Positions 22,890 to 31,205 of a stretch of 64,000 nucleotides of DNA are shown here, piece after piece (position 1 is the first letter of the stretch; every line of letters begins with the position of its first letter). Made by a program: the position numbers and the translations under genes. The stretch is from Patescibacterium sp964540895 (GTDB lineage Bacteria > Patescibacteriota > Patescibacteriia > Patescibacteriales > Patescibacteriaceae). The notes below the pieces were generated by a model that was given only the letters and a program-made list of their open reading frames with translations, ran no database searches and was not told where the DNA came from. The stretch is taken from NCBI GenBank assembly GCA_964540895.1, contig CAZIOP010000001.1, positions 372,001 to 436,000 on the forward strand, in the 5' to 3' direction.

Positions 22890-23611
22890 GTGATTTCTTC
22901 CATTAGTAAATTATTTCTTAAACTTAAAAACTGCAAACTAGCTTCTAGATCAAGTCGAGAGTTGGAAACAACTGTGGCACTGAGTGGCTCATTGATAAAC
23001 AACTGTATAAAATCTAATTTTTTAAAACTATACTTCTTGTTAACCGGAAAATCTTTGGCGCAGGTTGTACAAAATAATGAATGATCTGAATAAGAGAAAA
23101 TAACTTCCTGGTCTTTTTCAAAAGCTACCCCGCAGTGCCGACAGTGGTTAACATTAAGGCCATAGCCCAAATGTTCAAACACCTTGTACATAAATAACTC
23201 GGCAAGCCAGTTATACCACAAAGGATCAGCACTTTGGCGATCAAGTAACCCTAAAAAAGAAGTGCTTAAATCAAATAACTGTTCATCGCTCACATGCTCT
23301 TTAAGCAATTTACTCAAACGATGAAAAGCCCCCCCGGCCGCCACAATTTTGTCAAAATCACTTTTGATATGTGGGTAACAGTCACGACTCACAGCACCAC
23401 CCACATATGAAGCTCGGCCAGAAATAACCATGACGTCTAACAGCGTCAAAGGTTCAACATGAGAAGCCAACCGTGAGTTAGGTCGCAAAGCACCTTTGAC
23501 TAAGAGATCAATTTTTCCTCGCTCTCTGGTATAGAACGAAACACGGTAGTCATAACCACGAAAAGAACGGCGATTTAAAACAATTGCTCGTTCACAATAT
23601 GTTTCCGGCAT
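22886..23611 (-). CDS. recO: DNA repair protein RecO
   Basis: A 241-residue RecO with an N-terminal OB fold (FYTRERGKIDLLVKGALRPNSRLASHVEPL) and a C-terminal helical domain with a zinc finger (CRHCGVAF and CTTC). It loads RecA on SSB-covered DNA with RecR. A promoter with TATAAT ending 6 bases before the ATG predicts a leaderless transcript that continues into aspS. Confidence 0.92.
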   Translation of the reverse strand: MPETYCERAIVLNRRSFRGYDYRVSFYTRERGKIDLLVKGALRPNSRLASHVEPLTLLDVMVISGRASYVGGAVSRDCYPHIKSDFDKIVAAGGAFHRLSKLLKEHVSDEQLFDLSTSFLGLLDRQSADPLWYNWLAELFMYKVFEHLGYGLNVNHCRHCGVAFEKDQEVIFSYSDHSLFCTTCAKDFPVNKKYSFKKLDFIQLFINEPLSATVVSNSRLDLEASLQFLSLRNNLLMEEIT

Positions 23612-23617
23612 GCTCTT

Positions 23618-23646
23618 ATTATAGCCATTTATTAGCTATTATTCAA
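23618..23646 (-). promoter_or_regulatory. Promoter of recO-aspS, at the end of ruvX
   Basis: TTGAAT (rc of 23641-23646), 17 bases, TATAAT (rc of 23618-23623); the start site would fall on or next to the recO ATG. Confidence 0.65.
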
Positions 23647-24021
23647 ACTATCAAAATAGCTTTGTAGGATTATCATAGCAGCAATGGCATCCCGTTCTCC
23701 GTCTCTCTTTTGCCCAGCTCCCAAGGTGTCAGCGGCCTGACTAGAAAACCGCTCATCTACCTGACTTATTGGTAGCCCACTTTGGCTTTCTAGGGCCTCT
23801 AAAAAGGCTTTAAAATCACTGCTAAGGGCTCTTTCTTCGCTGCTCGAATGAAAGGGCACGCCTATAACTAAACGCTCTATTTCCTCTTTTTTAGCCATAG
23901 TCAGAACTTCTTCTAAAGACCCAACTGATCCCAGTGGTGTAGCTAATTTAGTCAGAGCATTGCCCAATGCTAAACCAATTCGTTTTGTCCCCCAATCAAT
24001 TCCTAAGCATTGTTCATTCAT
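23632..24021 (-). CDS. ruvX: RuvX/YqgF family nuclease
   Basis: A 129-residue RNase H-fold protein with CLGIDWGTKRIGLALGN (first catalytic Asp), an ERLVIGVPFHSS strand, DERFSSQAA and a C-terminal RDAIAAMIILQSYFD (last Asp). YqgF proteins act as putative Holliday-junction resolvases and in pre-16S rRNA 5' maturation. The gene is 3 bases after map and overlaps the recO promoter at its end. Confidence 0.93.
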   Translation of the reverse strand: MNEQCLGIDWGTKRIGLALGNALTKLATPLGSVGSLEEVLTMAKKEEIERLVIGVPFHSSSEERALSSDFKAFLEALESQSGLPISQVDERFSSQAADTLGAGQKRDGERDAIAAMIILQSYFDSLNNS

Positions 24022-24024
24022 ATT

Positions 24025-24822
24025 CTAGCTTTGTGTTAATATCTCGTGTCCATCATCAGTCACCAGAACAGTATGCTCAAAATGAGCTGCTAGACTGCAG
24101 TCAGCTGTAATAAACGTGAAACCATCTCTGGCCGCACGGATATGCCAATCACCCAAGGTGGCCATTGGTTCAATGGCAATCACCATGCCTGATTTTAAGA
24201 TAACTTCAGGAAATTCTTTCTGAGAAAAAGCATAGTTAGGTACTTGTGGAGGTTCATGAACTGCCAAACCAACACCATGACCAACTAAATCACGAATTAC
24301 CCCTAACTTATACTTCTTCAAAACACTTTCAATTGTTTTACCTAATTCAAATAATGTTAGTCCTGGTTTAACAATATTAATCCCCGCTTCTAAACTTTCT
24401 TTCGTACCGGCTAATAACTTACGAGCCGCAATCGAAATGTTACCAACTGGTACTGTGGTGGCCATGTCAGTGTAGTACCCACCCTTACCTTTATTGTATG
24501 GATATTCCATACCTATATCTAAAGTCACAATCTGACCTTCTAATAATCTGCGAGAAGGCACTGCCGGGCCATGTACAATTTCTTCGTTAACAGAAATACA
24601 CAACGCTGAAGGAAACGGTTTTGACCCTTTATCCTGTTTAAAGTTTTTAAAAGCAGGTCGTCCGCCAGCTTGCTCAATTAACTCAAGAGCCTTTTGCTCT
24701 AACTCCCCTGTTTCAATATCTGGACGCACTAAAGCTACCAGAGCTTGCAGAATCTGGTCAAGAATATGTCCGCCTTGGCGAATCAAGGCAATTTCTTCTT
24801 TAGTTTTAATTAAACGAGTCAT
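24025..24822 (-). CDS. map: Methionine aminopeptidase, type I
   Basis: A 265-residue enzyme that removes the initiator Met. Metal and catalytic residues are all present in order: His in EEIVHGPA, Asp in VTLDIGME, Asp in YYTDMATTV, His in VGHGVGLAVHE, Glu in IAIEPMA and Glu in HFEHTVLV. The secY-adk-map order of the spc region is kept here, apart from two genes inserted between secY and adk. Genes usually next (infA, rpmJ, rpsM) are absent; ruvX follows. Confidence 0.97.
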   Translation of the reverse strand: MTRLIKTKEEIALIRQGGHILDQILQALVALVRPDIETGELEQKALELIEQAGGRPAFKNFKQDKGSKPFPSALCISVNEEIVHGPAVPSRRLLEGQIVTLDIGMEYPYNKGKGGYYTDMATTVPVGNISIAARKLLAGTKESLEAGINIVKPGLTLFELGKTIESVLKKYKLGVIRDLVGHGVGLAVHEPPQVPNYAFSQKEFPEVILKSGMVIAIEPMATLGDWHIRAARDGFTFITADCSLAAHFEHTVLVTDDGHEILTQS

Positions 24823-24833
24823 GTTGCAATAGG

Positions 24834-25511
24834 TTATCTTTTCTTAGACTTCTTTTTCAAAACACCAAAGCTTTTGAGCTTGGCTCTTAACTCACGATTA
24901 ATTGTTGAAATCGATCGTTCACCATCAACCACAATAATAGAGCCTCGTCCGCTGGCCTTCTCAAGTAATGGTCGAATGGAACTATGATACTCCTTCAAAC
25001 GAGTACGAATAACAGCCGGACGATCATCAACTCGTTGTCGCAAGGCATGTCCACACAGATCACATTTTCCTGCCACTCGTGGTGGATTGTACATTATATG
25101 GTATGAGGCCCCACAATCGCAAATTCTCCTTCCGGACAGACGGGTGACAACCTCACGATCAGGTACTTGGAACTCAATGAAATACAGCCTATCATCCCCT
25201 TTTATCATCTTTAATAAATTACGAAATTGATGCTCATTTCGTGGATAGCCATCAATCATAAAGCCTTTTTTGGTGTCAGGCTTAGATAGGCGAAGCTTTA
25301 ACAAATGGTCAACCAACGTAGCAGAAACCATGCCCCCTCGACTCATTAACGCTCGTACCTTTCGTCCCAAGGCACTACCAATTTTTTGCTCATGACGAAG
25401 TAATTCACCGGTTGAGATAGCAGGCAAATCAGTTAGCTCAGATAGTAAATCAGACTGCGTTCCTTTTCCTGATCCAGGAGGGCCAATAAAAACTAAAATA
25501 GTTCGAGGCAT
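24834..25511 (-). CDS. adk: Adenylate kinase
   Basis: A 225-residue kinase with P-loop GPPGSGKGTQ, DGYPRNEHQ, the AMP-binding STGELLRHE and a LID carrying Cys residues (CDCG and CDLCG) that probably bind zinc. It interconverts AMP + ATP and 2 ADP. I start it at the ATG at 25511 (MPRTILVFIG): the in-frame ATG at 25577 would add 22 residues and lies upstream of an extended -10 promoter and inside a terminator. The C-terminal tail is Lys-rich. Confidence 0.95.
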   Translation of the reverse strand: MPRTILVFIGPPGSGKGTQSDLLSELTDLPAISTGELLRHEQKIGSALGRKVRALMSRGGMVSATLVDHLLKLRLSKPDTKKGFMIDGYPRNEHQFRNLLKMIKGDDRLYFIEFQVPDREVVTRLSGRRICDCGASYHIMYNPPRVAGKCDLCGHALRQRVDDRPAVIRTRLKEYHSSIRPLLEKASGRGSIIVVDGERSISTINRELRAKLKSFGVLKKKSKKR

Positions 25512-25542
25512 GGGTATAAATAATAAATAATTAGATATTATT

Positions 25543-25551
25543 AGTATAACA
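25543..25551 (-). promoter_or_regulatory. Extended -10 promoter of adk
   Basis: TGT-TATACT on the minus strand, 31 bases before the adk ATG; the -35 region falls in the preceding terminator and is poor. Confidence 0.55.
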
Positions 25552-25560
25552 TAAATAAAA

Positions 25561-25591
25561 AAGCTCCGGTCATACAATGAAACCGAAGCTT
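25561..25591 (-). terminator. Terminator of the accessory pair 26658-25624
   Basis: AAGCTCCGGT pairs with ACCGAAGCTT (one G-U) around 11 bases; T6 follows on the minus strand, running directly into the adk promoter. Confidence 0.85.
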
Positions 25592-25623
25592 ACTATTTAT
25601 TCAAGACTTTAAAAAATTAATGT

Positions 25624-25998
25624 TTACTTACCATTAACAATTTTATATACATAATTATAAAACTTTTCTACTTCTTCCGGCCAGAATGTTCTTACCCTGC
25701 ACAGTGGTTCCGAAATATCATTTTGTACAGTACATCTATCCAATTTAATATTCCAATTTATTATATATATGTATTCCTTACTTCGGTTTTCACTCCACTT
25801 TAAAAATTCTTTACAAAGATCAAGAAGAGAATTCGCTGATACCTCAGGCAATAAATTTGGTGTACATCTCTGGGGCCATGCGAATTCTTCATCATCTGGC
25901 TCACAAGGCACTATTCCTGAAATCCGGTATAAAAAATTATCTTGATTATTAGGATCTAAATACTCAATAATCCCTATCAAAGTTTTTAATTCCTTCAT
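25624..25998 (-). CDS. Hypothetical protein inserted between secY and adk
   Basis: A 124-residue protein I do not recognise. It is acidic, with three Cys residues, several Trp and Pro residues (EFAWPQRCTPNLLPE; VRTFWPEEVEKFYNYVY) and no signal or membrane helix. It lies 36 bases after 26035-26658 and ends at a strong terminator, so the two form a closed transcript. AT-rich compared with the ribosomal genes on either side of the pair. No SD is seen before its ATG. Confidence 0.55.
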   Translation of the reverse strand: MKELKTLIGIIEYLDPNNQDNFLYRISGIVPCEPDDEEFAWPQRCTPNLLPEVSANSLLDLCKEFLKWSENRSKEYIYIINWNIKLDRCTVQNDISEPLCRVRTFWPEEVEKFYNYVYKIVNGK

Positions 25999-26034
25999 TA
26001 TTATTTTTGTTTTATATTTTTTTGGGTAATATTT

Positions 26035-26658
26035 TTATGTTTTTAGAAAATTAGCTAAATCAAGATGACTGTGCTTGCCTTTACTTGCTTCTTTATTAAA
26101 TTTATATGTACGTATGTTCGATACAAAAACATAAAACATTCTTCCCTCAATATTATAAATCCATTTTGGATATGTATCAGAACTACCATTCCTGAGGGAT
26201 TTCCTTGGAAAAGTCAGAGAACCAAATCCTGGATGTCCTTCCAGAATAACCCATTGATTTACCTTATGGCTTTCTTCAATTTCCTCTAAGTTCTGTAAAA
26301 ACTTTTTCTGTAGACTAACTTTATTGATTAGATGAAAAAGTATATCTACATTATTTTCTACTTCCAAAGATTTGTCTTTCTTTATAGAAGTATAAATATT
26401 TTTAGAAAGATCTCCATACGGTATATCATTTTCTTTTGAAAAATCCGTGATGGCCTTAATTGTGATTTTTGACCTTGAATATTCAATAAAATCACTCCTT
26501 TTATTCTGATTATCTATGATCAAAATATAACAAATATTTTGAATTGCGTTTCTGTATTGCAATGCATTTAATTTTCTAAGATAACCAGAAAGAAAAAATT
26601 TTGGGGCTTCTTGATCCCCGTCTACAAACGGAATAATTATTCCATATTTATTACTCAT
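26035..26658 (-). CDS. Hypothetical protein inserted between secY and adk (SD-led)
   Basis: A 207-residue protein with no family I recognise. It begins MSNKYGIIIPFVDGDQEAPKFF, has a central Lys/Asn-rich part, and includes WVILEGHPGFGSLTFPRKSL and a basic C-terminus. No signal or membrane helix. It has its own TTGACA promoter directly after the secY terminator and an AAGGAGG SD 5 bases before the ATG, unlike the SD-less ribosomal genes next to it. Probably acquired. Confidence 0.55.
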   Translation of the reverse strand: MSNKYGIIIPFVDGDQEAPKFFLSGYLRKLNALQYRNAIQNICYILIIDNQNKRSDFIEYSRSKITIKAITDFSKENDIPYGDLSKNIYTSIKKDKSLEVENNVDILFHLINKVSLQKKFLQNLEEIEESHKVNQWVILEGHPGFGSLTFPRKSLRNGSSDTYPKWIYNIEGRMFYVFVSNIRTYKFNKEASKGKHSHLDLANFLKT

Positions 26659-26713
26659 ACTACCCTCCTTTTTTAGGTATGTAATTTTAATTTACGAATT
26701 TTTTGTTGACCCC

Positions 26714-26742
26714 AACCTACCATGTTATGTTATTTTTGTCAA
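26714..26742 (-). promoter_or_regulatory. Promoter of the accessory pair between secY and adk
   Basis: TTGACA (rc of 26737-26742), 17 bases, TAGGTT (rc of 26714-26719) preceded by TGG. The -35 begins 2-3 bases after the T run of the secY terminator. Confidence 0.6.
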
Positions 26743-26748
26743 TCAAAA

Positions 26749-26767
26749 AACCCACATAATGTGGGTT
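26749..26767 (-). terminator. Terminator after secY
   Basis: AACCCACA-TAA-TGTGGGTT, a perfect 8-bp stem, followed on the minus strand by T6 overall. It closes the long ribosomal transcript and separates it from adk. Confidence 0.85.
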
Positions 26768-26793
26768 AATTAATATATTAAAATAATAGAGAC

Positions 26794-28062
26794 CTAATCC
26801 ATTGTATACTCTTTCATTGATAGTTGAGCTTCCAATTGCTTCACGCTTTCAATAACCACAGATACAACGATTAAGAGACTGGTACCACCAATGGCTAATG
26901 ATTGAATACCAGTAAAGTAACGCATCAGTAATGGCAAAATTGCAATAATACCAAGGAATAAAGCACCGGTGAAAATAATCTTGTGAGTAGTGTTAGCTAA
27001 ATATTCTGAGGTATGACGACCTGGTCTGATACCTGGAATAAAACCCCCTTGCTTTTGTAAATTCTCAGAAATTTGTTCTGGTTTGAAAACAATTTCAGTA
27101 TAGAAATAAGTAAAGACAACTACTAATATAAAATAAACAATACCGTACACTAGTTGATTTTGGAAAACAGCAATTACCCATTGAGCGGCTTGAGCCAAAG
27201 AAGCGCTTTTGGCATTGACAAAGAATTGAGCCACCATGGATGGGAATAACAAAACAGAAATAGCAAAAATAATTGGAATTACACCAGCCATATTTACTCG
27301 TAATGGAAGATGAGTTGAAGAGCCACCAAAAGCTCGGTTACCTCTCATCTGACGAGCATATTGTACAGGTACATTACGTTGACCTTCGTTGATAACCACC
27401 ACGCCAATAACAGTGACAATAACAATAGCCACGATACCAATTAAGGTAAAGAGCATTGATGAATCATAGTTTACAAAAATTTGCTGTACAGCACTAGGTA
27501 GTCCAGCAATAATACCAGCAAAAATTAACAATGAAACACCGTTACCAATTTTCTTTTCACTAATTAATTCACCTAACCACATTAAGAATATTGTTCCTGC
27601 TGTTCCTGTTAAGATAATAGTTACTAAATCAAAGGGAGCTAAGTTTGGTAGAATTCCAGAACCTGAATTACGTAGCAATGAAATCATGGCAAAGGACTGG
27701 ATAATAGCAAATGGTACCGTGGCCCATCGTGTCCACATATTGATTTTCTGACGACCAGCTTCTTCCTTGTTCATTTCCTCAAGTTTTGGGATAAGCATGG
27801 CTAACAACTGAAAGATAATTGATGATGTAATATACGGACCAACTCCCATCATAACAATAGAAAAATTCTCCATACCACCACCAGAAAACAAATTTAATAA
27901 ACCTAATATTTCATTAGATGCAAAAAACTGACGTAAGGCCGCAGGGTCAACGCCAGGAATCGGAATATGAGCAGCTAAACGAAAAATCGCCAATAGAAAC
28001 AAAACAAAAAGAATACTGTTTCGAATTTCTCGATCTTTCCAAATTTTCGCTAATTTTTCCAT
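26794..28062 (-). CDS. secY: Preprotein translocase subunit SecY
   Basis: A 422-residue channel protein with ten predicted membrane helices. Family features include FRLAAHIPIPGVDPAAL before the plug region, LFSGGGMENFSIVMMGVGPYITSSIIFQLL, the cytoplasmic loop VVINEGQRNVPVQYARQM and the C-terminal GTSLLIVVSVVIESVKQLEAQL. It forms the protein-conducting pore with SecE and SecG. It ends the ribosomal transcript; a terminator follows at 26749. Confidence 0.98.
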   Translation of the reverse strand: MEKLAKIWKDREIRNSILFVLFLLAIFRLAAHIPIPGVDPAALRQFFASNEILGLLNLFSGGGMENFSIVMMGVGPYITSSIIFQLLAMLIPKLEEMNKEEAGRQKINMWTRWATVPFAIIQSFAMISLLRNSGSGILPNLAPFDLVTIILTGTAGTIFLMWLGELISEKKIGNGVSLLIFAGIIAGLPSAVQQIFVNYDSSMLFTLIGIVAIVIVTVIGVVVINEGQRNVPVQYARQMRGNRAFGGSSTHLPLRVNMAGVIPIIFAISVLLFPSMVAQFFVNAKSASLAQAAQWVIAVFQNQLVYGIVYFILVVVFTYFYTEIVFKPEQISENLQKQGGFIPGIRPGRHTSEYLANTTHKIIFTGALFLGIIAILPLLMRYFTGIQSLAIGGTSLLIVVSVVIESVKQLEAQLSMKEYTMD

Positions 28063-28067
28063 AGAAT

Positions 28068-28505
28068 TTAGGAAATAGTTCCGCCGTTCTTTTCAATTTG
28101 TGCTCGAACATCAGCTGAGCATGTTACACCTGTTATTTTTAAATTTTTCAATGTTACGGTGCCTTGAGCTAAGATTTTTATCCGTCCGCCTCGAGCTTTA
28201 ACCAAACCATGACGTAACAAAGTTTGAGCATTGATAGTAGCACCATCTTTAAACTCTCTTGTTAATTGTGACAACGTAACTACCTGGGCTTTAGTTTGAT
28301 ATGAAGTAAAGCCACGCTTTTTTGGAATAGCTAACACCTGTTTTTTCATACCTAAACGCTTCAAACCACTCACACCTGAACGAGATTTTTGTCCTTTCAA
28401 CCCACGAGTACTATATGTACCATGGCCTGAAGAGTTACCTCGACCAACTCGTTTGCGATTTTTATTCTGTTTAACAGCTCGTAGATTAGATAATGATAAT
28501 GACAT
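28068..28505 (-). CDS. rplO: 50S ribosomal protein L15
   Basis: A 145-residue L15 with the Gly/Arg-rich N-terminal tail KRVGRGNSSGHGTYSTRGLKGQKSRSG that threads into the large subunit, then the globular domain. It follows rpsE by only 12 bases, so rpmD (L30), which sits between these genes in most bacteria, is missing. Confidence 0.97.
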   Translation of the reverse strand: MSLSLSNLRAVKQNKNRKRVGRGNSSGHGTYSTRGLKGQKSRSGVSGLKRLGMKKQVLAIPKKRGFTSYQTKAQVVTLSQLTREFKDGATINAQTLLRHGLVKARGGRIKILAQGTVTLKNLKITGVTCSADVRAQIEKNGGTIS

Positions 28506-28517
28506 AACAATAAATTA

Positions 28518-29123
28518 TTATTCAGCTGCTTCCTTAGTTTCTTTAACTTCTTCAACCTTAGCTTCACTCTTTGGTTGTTTTTTTGGAGCTCGTAATGAAC
28601 GTAGGGCTTCAATAACGCACTTAGCATTATTTACCTTGTTATTGGTTCCCAAAATTTTACTAGTTACATTGTGAATACCAGTCAATTCTAAAATAGTACG
28701 AACAATACCGCCTCCAATTATACCACGTCCAGCCGCAGCTGGCTTAAGTAAGACATGAGCGGCTCCAAACCATTGATCAACTGAATGTGGAATTGTTTGC
28801 TTTACCATTGGTACCATGACTAATTCTTTCTTAGCTTGATTAACTGCTTTAGCTACCGCTAAGGTAACGTCAGCGCCCTTCGCTAAACCAATACCAACTC
28901 GGCCTTTTTTATCACCAATAGCAACACAAGCTCGGAAACGCATACGTTTTCCACCAGCCATAACACGAGTAACACGGGCAATATCAACAATACGTTGTTC
29001 AAATTCTTCAGGTGGCTTTTCTTCAAAGCGTCCCCCACCGCGTCGTCCCCCACGATTACCTCCGGCTCCGGGTCCACCGGCACCGCGACGTGGTTTAAAA
29101 TTAGCTTTCTTTTCTTGTTCCAT
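28518..29123 (-). CDS. rpsE: 30S ribosomal protein S5
   Basis: About 201 residues from the ATG at 29123 (MEQEKK); an ATG three codons upstream is possible. The RNA-binding domain (VDIARVTRVMAGGKRMRFRACVAIGDKKGRVGIGLAKG) and the C-terminal domain (GRGIIGGGIVRTILELTG) are normal. Unusual are an added Gly/Arg-rich N-terminus (GGPGAGGNRGGRRGGGRF) and an acidic-lysine C-terminal tail (SEAKVEEVKETKEAAE). It acts in the decoding fidelity and mRNA entry region. Confidence 0.97.
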   Translation of the reverse strand: MEQEKKANFKPRRGAGGPGAGGNRGGRRGGGRFEEKPPEEFEQRIVDIARVTRVMAGGKRMRFRACVAIGDKKGRVGIGLAKGADVTLAVAKAVNQAKKELVMVPMVKQTIPHSVDQWFGAAHVLLKPAAAGRGIIGGGIVRTILELTGIHNVTSKILGTNNKVNNAKCVIEALRSLRAPKKQPKSEAKVEEVKETKEAAE

Positions 29124-29134
29124 ATAATGCAAAT

Positions 29135-29485
29135 TTAAAATGTAAGGCCACCTTCACGGGCACCATCTGCTGCCGCCTTCACCCGACCAGTGTAGCGATT
29201 ACCACCTCGATCAAAAACAACTGTAGTTACCTTAGCTGCTTGAGCTTTTTCAGCCACTAATTTACCTAAAGCAAATGCCACTTCTGATTTCTTCATCTTG
29301 CCCTTAATCTCTCGACTATGAGCACTAGCTAGGGTAATACCTTTACTGTCATCAATAATTTGCAAATACAAACTAGTATTTGATTTAGAAACATTTAAAC
29401 GTGGACGTGCTGAAGTTCCCGAAAGTTCAGTTCGAATTCGGCGTTGGCGTCGTAATTTTGTTAGTTTAGCTTGCTGTTTATTCAT
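29135..29485 (-). CDS. rplR: 50S ribosomal protein L18
   Basis: A 116-residue L18, which binds 5S rRNA with L5. RPRLNVSKSNTSLYLQIIDD, the strand TLASAHS and the C-terminal VVFDRGGNRYTGRVKAAADGAREGGL are diagnostic. The basic N-terminus (KLTKLRRQRRIR) contacts the 5S rRNA. It sits 2 bases upstream of the rpsE region in the usual spc order. Confidence 0.97.
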   Translation of the reverse strand: MNKQQAKLTKLRRQRRIRTELSGTSARPRLNVSKSNTSLYLQIIDDSKGITLASAHSREIKGKMKKSEVAFALGKLVAEKAQAAKVTTVVFDRGGNRYTGRVKAAADGAREGGLTF

Positions 29486-29493
29486 ATAATAAT

Positions 29494-30039
29494 TTAAGCA
29501 GTCTTAGCGGCCGTCTTACCAGCTTTGCGGCGAACAACTTCACCCACATAGCGAATACCTTTACCCTTATATGGTTCTGGTTTTTTCAAACGTCGAATTT
29601 GAGCAGCTGTTTCACCTACTAACTGTTTATCTATACTGGTTAAGGTAATAATGTTAGCTTCAATAGCAGAGTTAACTCCTTCTGGCATTGGAAAGACAAT
29701 TGGGTGAGAAAAACCTAAATTCAAGGTTAATGATTTACCACCACCAGCTACCTTGTAACCAACTCCTTGAATTTCTAATTTCTTTTCATAACCAGTGGTA
29801 ACACCAATTACCATATTCTTAATCAAACTGTAGAAAAGACCCCACATAGCTCGTTCTTTTTTGTTAACTGAGTTAGCGACTGAAACAGTAATTGCCTCAG
29901 GGGTAATAGTAACCGTGACCATATCATGAATGGCTTGTGTTAATTGTCCTTTACTGGATTTAACTGTTAATACTTTATTATCTAAAGTAGCAGTTGTGCC
30001 AGATGGTAATTCAATTGGTAGTTTTCCTAAACGTGACAT
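29494..30039 (-). CDS. rplF: 50S ribosomal protein L6
   Basis: A 181-residue L6 with two homologous alpha/beta domains. LPIELPSG and LGFSHPIVFPMPEGV mark the domains, and KKPEPYKGKGIRYVGEVVRRKAGK is the near-universal C-terminal signature that contacts the GTPase-associated region. Confidence 0.97.
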   Translation of the reverse strand: MSRLGKLPIELPSGTTATLDNKVLTVKSSKGQLTQAIHDMVTVTITPEAITVSVANSVNKKERAMWGLFYSLIKNMVIGVTTGYEKKLEIQGVGYKVAGGGKSLTLNLGFSHPIVFPMPEGVNSAIEANIITLTSIDKQLVGETAAQIRRLKKPEPYKGKGIRYVGEVVRRKAGKTAAKTA

Positions 30040-30048
30040 ACGGTTATA

Positions 30049-30450
30049 TTAGTAGATTTCGCAAATAACTTCTCCCCCTAAATTCTTTTTACGAGCTTCT
30101 CGGTTAGTCATCAAGCCCTGGGAAGTTGAGAGAATAGCAATACCTAAATTATTTAAAACGCGAGGCAAATCATCTTTACCAACATAGACGCGACGACTTG
30201 ATTTACTAATTCTAGTTAAAGAAGCAATCTTTGGTTTGCCATCAGCATTATATTTCAAAACGATCTTCAACTCATCAAAACCAGTCTTACCTTCATGAGT
30301 AATAACTTCAGTTTTGGTAATCCAACCATTTTCTTCCATTAATTTGGCAATATTAAACTTTAGTTTGCTCATAGGCAACACAATCTCCGCCTTACCTACA
30401 GCGGCGGCGTTTCTGATTCGAGCGAGCATGTCTGCTATTGGATCCATCAT
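30049..30450 (-). CDS. rpsH: 30S ribosomal protein S8
   Basis: About 133 residues from the ATG at 30450 (MMDPIADMLARIRNA). An in-frame ATG at 30471 would overlap rpsN by 7 bases and add a non-conserved VSVYNY stretch, so I prefer the later start. The C-terminal LGIAILSTSQGLMTNREARKKNLGGEVICEIY is the S8 signature. S8 binds helix 21 of 16S rRNA and, in E. coli, represses the spc operon. Confidence 0.96.
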   Translation of the reverse strand: MMDPIADMLARIRNAAAVGKAEIVLPMSKLKFNIAKLMEENGWITKTEVITHEGKTGFDELKIVLKYNADGKPKIASLTRISKSSRRVYVGKDDLPRVLNNLGIAILSTSQGLMTNREARKKNLGGEVICEIY

Positions 30451-30464
30451 ATAATTATATACAC

Positions 30465-30650
30465 TTACCAACTAGACTTAGTAATTCCCGGCAGATCGGT
30501 GTTATTTGCCAGTTCACGAAAACAAATACGGCACATATCAAAGTCGCGCATGTAACCATGGTTACGACCACAACGCCAGCAACGTCGAACTTTGCGAGTG
30601 CTAAATTTCGCTGGACGGTTTGATTTTGCGATGAGTGCTTTTCTTGCCAT
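30465..30650 (-). CDS. rpsN: 30S ribosomal protein S14, zinc-binding type
   Basis: A 61-residue short (type Z) S14 with CWRCGRNHGYMRDFDMC then CRICFRELA, giving CxxC-x12-CxxC zinc ligands. The C-terminal LPGITKSSW is typical. The gene lies between rplE and rpsH in normal spc order. Confidence 0.97.
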   Translation of the reverse strand: MARKALIAKSNRPAKFSTRKVRRCWRCGRNHGYMRDFDMCRICFRELANNTDLPGITKSSW

Positions 30651-30658
30651 ATTGTTGC

Positions 30659-31201
30659 CTAATTATCTTTCTTAAAAGGAAAACCAAGTAATTGGAATAG
30701 TTCCAAGCCTTCCTCGGGTGTTTTTGCTGTTGTGGTGAAATTTATTTCCAACCCATGAATATTATCAACTTCATCAGCCTTAATTTCTGGAAATGCAATA
30801 TGTTCCTTAAAACCAACGGACAAGTTACCTGTTTTATCTAACTTCTTAGGATCAACTCCACGGAAGTCTCGTACTCGAGGGAAGGTTACCTTAATCAATT
30901 TTTCTAAAAAGTCATACATACGTTGTCCACGTAACGTAACAGCTACACCAATGGTAGTACCTTCTCGTAACTTAAAGGCAGAAATAGACTTCTTAGCCTT
31001 AGCCATGATTGGTCTCTGACCAGTGATACGAGCTAAATTATTAGCTACAGCTTCTAATTGAGTTTTATCTTTTGTTAAACGACCTACACCGACGTTTAAA
31101 GAGATTTTAACAATTTTAGGAATTGCCAAATCATTGGCATACCCGAACTTTTCTTTCAAAGCAGGCTTAGCAGTTTTTTGATATAATTCTCGGATATTCA
31201 T
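30659..31201 (-). CDS. rplE: 50S ribosomal protein L5
   Basis: A 180-residue L5, the 5S rRNA-binding protein of the central protuberance. IPKIVKISLNVGVG, TGQRPIMAKAKKSISAFKLREG, LRGQRMYDFLEKLI and PRVRDFRGV are the conserved blocks, ending with ITTxAKTxEEGxxL-like TTTAKTPEEGLELFQLLGFPF. Complete and standard. Confidence 0.97.
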   Translation of the reverse strand: MNIRELYQKTAKPALKEKFGYANDLAIPKIVKISLNVGVGRLTKDKTQLEAVANNLARITGQRPIMAKAKKSISAFKLREGTTIGVAVTLRGQRMYDFLEKLIKVTFPRVRDFRGVDPKKLDKTGNLSVGFKEHIAFPEIKADEVDNIHGLEINFTTTAKTPEEGLELFQLLGFPFKKDN

Positions 31202-31205
31202 AGGG

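Noticed and set aside
25512..25577. A hydrophobic N-terminal extension on adenylate kinase
   Set aside because: It would begin inside a terminator and upstream of the likely promoter; the family start is the ATG at 25511.
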